From: Nitrospira sp.
Lineage (GTDB): Bacteria; Nitrospirota; Nitrospiria; Nitrospirales; Nitrospiraceae
Assembly (NCBI GenBank): GCA_035968315.1
Contig: JAVYIN010000007.1
Span: 466,996-530,995 of the forward strand
Length of the DNA stretch: 64,000 nucleotides
Direction: 5' to 3'
The notes below the pieces were generated by a model that worked only from the letters and a program-made list of their open reading frames with translations, was not told the origin of the DNA and ran no database searches. Position numbers and translations under genes: made by a program. Below are positions 59,636-64,000 of this stretch, piece by piece (position 1 is the stretch's first letter; every line of letters begins with the position of its first letter).

Positions 59636-60934
59636 ATGTCGATTGCGACGGAACCTCGTTTAGTGCAACAGCTTGAGGGGCAGCCTTGGGAGATTGAAGG
59701 CTACCTCAAAGTCGGGGGCTATGAAGCCTGGAAGCGCTGCCTGTCCGGCATGACGCCTGACGACATCGTGGCAGAGCTCAAGAAAGCCGGCCTTCGCGGG
59801 CGCGGGGGCGCGGGATTTCCGACCGGTGTGAAGTGGGATAAGGTGCTCAACCATCGTGTCAAAGAGCACTATTTCGTGTGCAACGCGGGCGAGCATGAGC
59901 CGGGGACATTCAAAGACCGGCATTTGCTGCGCTCGATTCCTCACCAGCTGATCGAAGGCTGCCTGATCGCCGCGCATACGGTCCAGGCCAAAGCGGCCTT
60001 CATCTATGTGAATCACGAGTACGAAGACGAGCGGAATAATCTGAAAAAATCCCTGGAGCAAGCCAAGGCCAAGGGGTTTCTGGGCAAGAATATTTTGGGC
60101 AGCGGCTACGATCTCGAACTCCAAGTCTTTGATGGCTACGGCAGCTATGTGGCCGGTGAAGAGACGGCCATGCTGGAGTCGATGCAGGGGCGCCCGGCCA
60201 TGCCCCGGCAGAAGCCGCCCTTCTATCCGACGGATTTCGGCCTGTATGGAAAGCCGACCCTGGTCAACAACGTCGAAACGCTCTGCAATATCCCGCGGAT
60301 TCTCTATAAGGGCGCGTCCTGGTTTACCCAAGTCGGAACGGAAAAGTGCCCCGGCACGATGATGTTTTCGCTCAGCGGCGCGGTGAATCGGCCCGGTGTC
60401 TACGAAATGCCGATGGGCGTGACGATTCGCGAGCTGATCGAGAAGTGCGGCGGCGGCGTGCCGGGCGGGCGAAATATCAAGGCCGTGTTCCCCGGCGGCC
60501 CGGCCTTTTCCATGGTCACGGCCGATCAGCTGGATTTACAGATGGATTTCGACTCGCTCAAGAAAGCCGGCACAGGCCTGGGTTCGGCTGGCACCATTGT
60601 GATAGACGATGCCACCTGCATGGTGGCCGCGACGCTGAAATATTCCAATTTCTTCAAGGGCGAGAGTTGCGGGCAATGTCCCCCCTGCCGGATGGGAACG
60701 AACAACATTGCCACGCTCATGGCCAAGATCGAAGAGGGGCAGGGGACGCAAAAGGATTTGGACAGCCTGTTGCAGCTCTGCGGATTTGTGAAAGGCACCG
60801 GGTACTGCACGCTAGTGACCGGAGCCGCCGTACTGGTGCAGAGCAGCGTGAAGCTGTTCCAAAAAGAATACGAAGAGCATCTCCGGCTGCAACGCTGTCC
60901 GTTCAAGCCTGCGGCGGTCGGGGCTCATTCATAG
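59636..60934 (+). CDS. nuoF: NuoF-like NADH-binding flavoprotein subunit
   Basis: 432 residues. FMN/NADH-binding region GLRGRGGAGFPTGVKW (about 52-67), GEHEPGTFKD, and GEETAMLESMQGRPAMPR. The N3 4Fe-4S ligands are CGQCPPC plus a later Cys in the LQLCGF segment. It is of complex I subunit size (E. coli NuoF 445). NuoE and NuoG are absent on both sides; instead a 2Fe-2S ferredoxin gene follows at 10 bases. It could oxidise or reduce NAD(H) against that ferredoxin or serve a hydrogenase- or formate dehydrogenase-like complex. Confidence 0.93.
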   Translation: MSIATEPRLVQQLEGQPWEIEGYLKVGGYEAWKRCLSGMTPDDIVAELKKAGLRGRGGAGFPTGVKWDKVLNHRVKEHYFVCNAGEHEPGTFKDRHLLRSIPHQLIEGCLIAAHTVQAKAAFIYVNHEYEDERNNLKKSLEQAKAKGFLGKNILGSGYDLELQVFDGYGSYVAGEETAMLESMQGRPAMPRQKPPFYPTDFGLYGKPTLVNNVETLCNIPRILYKGASWFTQVGTEKCPGTMMFSLSGAVNRPGVYEMPMGVTIRELIEKCGGGVPGGRNIKAVFPGGPAFSMVTADQLDLQMDFDSLKKAGTGLGSAGTIVIDDATCMVAATLKYSNFFKGESCGQCPPCRMGTNNIATLMAKIEEGQGTQKDLDSLLQLCGFVKGTGYCTLVTGAAVLVQSSVKLFQKEYEEHLRLQRCPFKPAAVGAHS

Positions 60935-60943
60935 AGGGACGAG

Positions 60944-61291
60944 ATGCCGCGTGTGACGTTTCTGCATCCGCAAGGGAAGAGCGGGAGTGTGACGAGAAAC
61001 CTGACTCTGTTGGATGCGGCCAAGGAACTGGGGTTTCCCTTGAACCACGATTGTGGGGGGAATGCCTCCTGTACGACCTGCCGGGTCGAAGTGCAGTCCG
61101 GAGCGGAAAACCTTTCGGAAATCGACTTCGACGAGCAGGATTTGCTGGATCGGGAAGCTCTTCGTGAGCCCTGGCACCGGCTTGGCTGCCAGGCAAGGGT
61201 GTTGGGCGATGTCGTGGTCCGGGTGCCCGAATCCAAGTTTGCCGAGCCGACGACGAAGCAGTCTGAAGCGCGGGGTGTTGATATTCGGTAG
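60944..61291 (+). CDS. 2Fe-2S ferredoxin
   Basis: 115 residues. The cluster ligands are CGGNASCTTC (C-x5-C-x2-C) and a later Cys in RLGCQARV, the adrenodoxin/Isc-type and plant-type-like pattern. The C-terminus is extended by about 15 polar residues. It starts 10 bases after nuoF and is therefore its likely electron partner. ErpA, the A-type Fe-S carrier, is encoded next. Confidence 0.93.
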   Translation: MPRVTFLHPQGKSGSVTRNLTLLDAAKELGFPLNHDCGGNASCTTCRVEVQSGAENLSEIDFDEQDLLDREALREPWHRLGCQARVLGDVVVRVPESKFAEPTTKQSEARGVDIR

Positions 61292-61305
61292 AGAGGTGTT
61301 ACACT
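61278..61305 (+). promoter_or_regulatory. candidate promoter of erpA
   Basis: TTGATA (61278-61283) and TACACT (61300-61305), 16 bases apart, overlap the ferredoxin stop and lie about 50 bases before the erpA ATG. Pattern match only. Confidence 0.35.
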
Positions 61306-61355
61306 AAGCTAACCCAGGACGCAGGTTGCGGATCTGGAGATAGAGGAGGAACTCA

Positions 61356-61676
61356 ATGGTTACGATTACACCGGTGGCAGAACAGAAGATCCGCGAGTTG
61401 ATGGCCGAAGAGAAGGATGTGGTCGGTCTGCGCGTCTATGTCCGTGGCGGCGGGTGCCATGGCTATCAATATGGGATGGCCTTCGAGTCCAAGATGGCCG
61501 AAGACGACACCGTCATTGAAAAGGGCGATGTGAAGGTCATCATGGATTCCCAGAGCGCTCCCCTCTTGCAGGGCGCGGAAGTCGATTATGTCGACAGCGT
61601 GCAGGGCTCCGGGTTCTCCATCAAGAATCCGCAAGCCAAAACCACCTGTGGTTGCGGCAGTTCGTTCAGCGCATAA
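61356..61676 (+). CDS. erpA: A-type iron-sulfur carrier protein
   Basis: 106 residues. The three cluster-binding Cys are present: GGGCHGYQYGM (where ErpA usually has GGGCSG) and the C-terminal TTCGCG pair. The central DVKVIMDSQSAPLLQGAEVDYV (core about 58-79) is typical. It accepts clusters from Isc/Suf or Grx4 and delivers them to apoproteins, and its neighbours here are an Fe-S flavoprotein and a ferredoxin. GAGGAGG precedes the ATG. A strong terminator follows. Confidence 0.93.
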   Translation: MVTITPVAEQKIRELMAEEKDVVGLRVYVRGGGCHGYQYGMAFESKMAEDDTVIEKGDVKVIMDSQSAPLLQGAEVDYVDSVQGSGFSIKNPQAKTTCGCGSSFSA

Positions 61677-61724
61677 ACGGCTGTTCTGAGTAGAGGACCT
61701 CTGCCCAGACTGGTGAGATAGCGT

Positions 61725-61771
61725 GAAGCCAGGGTCATCCGGTTGCGGGTGATCCTGGCTTCGTATTTTTC
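61725..61771 (+). terminator. intrinsic terminator of the nuoF-fdx-erpA block
   Basis: GAAGCCAGG...CCTGGCTTC (61725-61762) forms a stem of about 15 pairs including TCA/TGA and TCC/GGG, followed by GTATTTTTC. Confidence 0.75.
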
Positions 61772-61793
61772 AACGTAAGAGCGGCGAGCGAGC

Positions 61794-62225
61794 ATGGGAC
61801 AGGCGAGCATCATCCGGCGGTATCGGTTCTGTGCCGCCCATCGGCTGCACACCGAGCACTTGTCACCTGAGGACAACCGGACCGTCTTCGGGAAGTGCAA
61901 TAATCCCAACGGGCACGGGCATAACTATGTGGTGCTCGTGACGATCTCCGGCGCCGATGGGACGGGGAGCGGCCGGCGGGTGTCGATCAGCGAACTCGAC
62001 CGGATCGTCGCCGACCGCATCATCGCCCGGTTCGATCACCACGACCTGAACCTCGATCCCGAATTTGCGTCACGGACGACGACCGGAGAAAATCTGGTCC
62101 TGTTGATCTGGGACCTTCTTGTGACTGAGTTGCCGCCCGGGCAGCTGCAGAAAGTGGGCGTCATCGAAACTCGAGACAATTATTTCGAATATTCCGGGCC
62201 GGCGCCGGTGTCGGCGCATTCCTAG
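61794..62225 (+). CDS. 6-pyruvoyltetrahydropterin synthase-family enzyme (PTPS-like)
   Basis: 143 residues. The zinc and catalytic motif is CNNPNGHGHNYVVLV, the form found in animal PTPS, whereas E. coli QueD has CxxxHGH. The zinc His of RFCAAHRL, the FDHHDLNLD loop and the Glu in VIETRDNYFEY are also present. The substrate is dihydroneopterin triphosphate, the product of FolE, which is encoded 10 bases downstream. Both biopterin-type and queuosine-type products are possible; the motif favours the former. Confidence 0.88.
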   Translation: MGQASIIRRYRFCAAHRLHTEHLSPEDNRTVFGKCNNPNGHGHNYVVLVTISGADGTGSGRRVSISELDRIVADRIIARFDHHDLNLDPEFASRTTTGENLVLLIWDLLVTELPPGQLQKVGVIETRDNYFEYSGPAPVSAHS

Positions 62226-62234
62226 GGAGAGACT

Positions 62235-62879
62235 ATGGCAAAACGAGCATCGGTTCGTCGGCGGGCGGAGAGTGATGACGCGAGCGGGACGGGCCGTCCG
62301 GCGGATGTCGAGGTCCTGCAATCACTGGTGACCGAGATGCTGCTGGCCCTCGGCGAGAAGCCGGGCCGCAACGGGTTGCTCAAGACGCCCGAGCGGGTCG
62401 CCAAGGCGCTCGCCTTCATGACGCAGGGCTACCAGCGCGACATCGACCATCTCCTCAACGGCGCGCTGTTCCCGATCGAGTACGACGAAATGGTCATCGT
62501 GAAAGACATCGATTTCTTCAGCATGTGCGAGCACCACATGCTGCCGTTTTTCGGCAAAGTGCATGTGGGTTATCTGCCGAACAAGAAAGTGGTCGGGCTC
62601 AGCAAGATTCCCCGGATCGTAGATACCTTCGCCCGCCGGCTTCAAGTCCAGGAACGGCTCACCGTGCAAATCGCCGAAACCCTGAAGACGAAACTCAATG
62701 CGCATGGCGTCGGTGTGGTTGTGGAAGCGCGGCATCTTTGCATGATGATGCGCGGGGTAGAGAAGCAGAACACGGTGGCCGTGAGCAGCTCCATGCTCGG
62801 CGCGTTCCGCACCCAGCAGCAGACCAGGCTGGAATTTTTGAAGCTCATCCGGCGCGGCAGCGTCGGCGAGTCAGACTAA
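62235..62879 (+). CDS. folE: GTP cyclohydrolase I
   Basis: 214 residues. Zinc ligands lie in [10 protein letters not shown] (Cys and His) and [10 protein letters not shown] (Cys). [24 protein letters not shown] (core of the active site, about 114-137) and the closing SSMLGAF are typical. It makes dihydroneopterin triphosphate from GTP. About 25 N-terminal residues are basic and disordered. It follows the PTPS gene at 10 bases, giving a two-step pterin unit. Its stop overlaps the convergent hydrolase gene. Confidence 0.96.
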   Translation: MAKRASVRRRAESDDASGTGRPADVEVLQSLVTEMLLALGEKPGRNGLLKTPERVAKALAFMTQGYQRDIDHLLNGALFPIEYDEMVIVKDIDFFSMCEHHMLPFFGKVHVGYLPNKKVVGLSKIPRIVDTFARRLQVQERLTVQIAETLKTKLNAHGVGVVVEARHLCMMMRGVEKQNTVAVSSSMLGAFRTQQQTRLEFLKLIRRGSVGESD

Positions 62880-63667
62880 GCGAGTTCGCCGGCAAAGGCC
62901 GCCACGATCTTCGTAAATGCGTCAGGTTGTTCGAGGTTCGCTAAGTGTGCGGCCTGGGGGATGATGGCTAGTCTCGCGTGGGGAATTTGCTCGGCCATGA
63001 GTTTGGCATCCGCCGGAGGGGTAGCTTGGTCCAGATCGCCGACGATGATCTGGGTGGGGCAGGCGACCCGTTGCAAGAGCGGCACTGAGTCCTGGCGATC
63101 GGCCATCGCCATCAAGTCTCCGGCAATCCCACTGATCTGATTTCCTTCGATCATCGTTCTGACTCGCTGAACAAGTTCCGGCCTGCTCTGGATCGTCGCG
63201 GGACTCAAGAGCTTCGGGAGCATGAGATCGGCGATGGCGGATGGCCCCTGTTTGTAGGCGATCTGGGCTATCTGAAACCGCCCCTCTTTTCCCTCCGGCG
63301 TATCCGCCTGTGCTCTCGTATCGGCCAGCACCAGTCCCTTTACCCGATTCGCATATTTCCTATAGAACGCAAAGAGGATATAGCCGCCCATCGACAGGCC
63401 GACAAAGAGGGCCTGTTGGATTGCGAGATGGTCTAAGAGCGCTCGTACATCGTCGGCCGCCTGGTCGAGGGTGTAGCGCCAGAGCGGGGCGTCGGATTCG
63501 CCATGTCCGCGCAGATCGATGGTGATGATACGAAATTGTGACGATAGGGCCGTCTCCTGCTGCGCCCACATCGTTCGATTCAGCGGGAAGGCATGCAGAA
63601 AGACGATGGGGAGGCCCTTCCCCTGATCGTGATAGGCGAGCGATATCCCGTTGATCGTGGCGTGCAT
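62876..63667 (-). CDS. alpha/beta-fold hydrolase
   Basis: 263 residues from the ATG at 63667, eight bases after GGAG (an ATG at 63673 is closer). Oxyanion-strand motif [22 protein letters not shown], nucleophile elbow GLSMGGY, acid Asp in [10 protein letters not shown] and base His in [10 protein letters not shown], the full classical triad of the 3-oxoadipate enol-lactonase/esterase group. Substrate unknown. It is convergent with folE and divergent from rarA. Confidence 0.92.
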   Translation of the reverse strand: MHATINGISLAYHDQGKGLPIVFLHAFPLNRTMWAQQETALSSQFRIITIDLRGHGESDAPLWRYTLDQAADDVRALLDHLAIQQALFVGLSMGGYILFAFYRKYANRVKGLVLADTRAQADTPEGKEGRFQIAQIAYKQGPSAIADLMLPKLLSPATIQSRPELVQRVRTMIEGNQISGIAGDLMAMADRQDSVPLLQRVACPTQIIVGDLDQATPPADAKLMAEQIPHARLAIIPQAAHLANLEQPDAFTKIVAAFAGELA

Positions 63668-63780
63668 CGGCATCTCTCCAGGCCGGTGCTGTTCGTAGCA
63701 TTGGTGGCGCACATGGTCAAGGGGCCGTTTGCGATCAGGAGAGTCGGCGTATACAATCCGTTCATTTGTAGGAGCGTCTG

Positions 63781-64000
63781 ATGCCGACTCCGCGCGAACC
63801 AGAGCCTGATTTATTTGCCACCGCGATTGCCGGAAAGAAGGCCGATGCGCCTTTGGCGGAGCGGATGCGTCCGAAGGAGTTTGCCGACTTTGTCGGGCAG
63901 GATGAGATTGTCGGTCCGGAACGGCCTCTGCGAAAGGCCATCGAGTCCGATCGCCTGTCCTCCGTGATCTTCTGGGGCCCGCCTGGTTCGGGAAAGACCA
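63781..64000 (+). CDS. rarA: RarA/MgsA-type AAA+ ATPase (3' truncated by window)
   Basis: The first 73 codons are visible. LAERMRPKEFADFVGQDEIVGPERPLRKAI (core about 24-53) and the Walker A GPPGSGKT at the window edge match replication-associated recombination protein A, a clamp-loader-like ATPase acting at stalled forks. TAGGAG lies before the ATG. The rest of the gene is outside the window. Confidence 0.9.
   Translation, partial: MPTPREPEPDLFATAIAGKKADAPLAERMRPKEFADFVGQDEIVGPERPLRKAIESDRLSSVIFWGPPGSGKT

Overview
The window is chromosomal DNA from a GC-rich (mostly above 60% by eye), densely coded, Gram-negative-type bacterium. Outer-membrane-type lipoproteins, a PBP1B with UB2H region, MscS, BolA and a CGFT glutaredoxin point to a diderm. 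The overall gene set (PuuD-like membrane protein, lone NuoF with a 2Fe-2S ferredoxin, CbbQ with a VWA protein, an antiquitin-type aldehyde dehydrogenase next to saccharopine dehydrogenase, and many large sensor kinases) looks to me like a Nitrospirota/Nitrospira-type genome. That assignment is an inference from remembered family resemblance; no rRNA or other marker is present. I see no tRNA, rRNA, CRISPR array, transposase or phage gene.

Layout. 1-9.8 kb: small membrane proteins and lipoproteins, a GIY-YIG protein overlapping a 50-residue membrane ORF, a SulP transporter, a lipocalin, a GNAT enzyme, galE, a Cys-rich CRP/FNR regulator. 9.8-14.8 kb: nitrilase-family enzyme, prfC, a methyltransferase, an RBBP9-type hydrolase, tag. 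14.8-18.1 kb (minus): a putative lysine-degradation operon (saccharopine dehydrogenase, ALDH7, VOC-fold protein). 18.2-29.6 kb: HEAT-repeat protein, PilZ-like protein, SSS transporter, MscS, ABC-F ATPase, response regulator, PBP1B, bactofilin, AI-2E-family permease. 29.6-34.2 kb (minus): a signalling operon of response regulator, a soluble kinase with an N-terminal Rossmann domain, a membrane kinase and a Tll0287-like c-heme protein. 34.8-35.4 kb: BolA and monothiol glutaredoxin. 35.5-37.95 kb: an AT-richer islet with a zinc-ribbon/ClpP-fold membrane protein and a HEPN-like protein. 38-43.9 kb (minus): SDR, two glycosyltransferase-fold enzymes, two-domain dCTP deaminase, lysine 2,3-aminomutase, glutaredoxin. 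43.97-50.2 kb: an ATP-grasp-like protein divergent from a YkgJ-DUF2156 fusion that is followed by a hybrid kinase. 50.3-61.7 kb: CbbQ, paired glycine-zipper lipoproteins, FTR-type thioredoxin reductase subunit, a repeat-bearing VWA protein, malate dehydrogenase, PuuD-like membrane protein, NuoF, ferredoxin and ErpA, i.e. a redox/energy block. 61.8-64 kb: PTPS-type pterin enzyme with folE, an alpha/beta hydrolase and the start of rarA.

The least explained structure is non-coding. One family of structured elements sits within 5-12 bases after three different stop codons, in gene orientation, with base changes in the stems that compensate each other. A second family consists of degenerate 7-base tandem repeats laid out as inverted pairs between genes (four pairs, one further single arm). 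Together with the Rossmann-kinase/heme-protein operon, the lysine cassette and the ATP-grasp/YkgJ-DUF2156 divergon, these are the best places to look for new biology.
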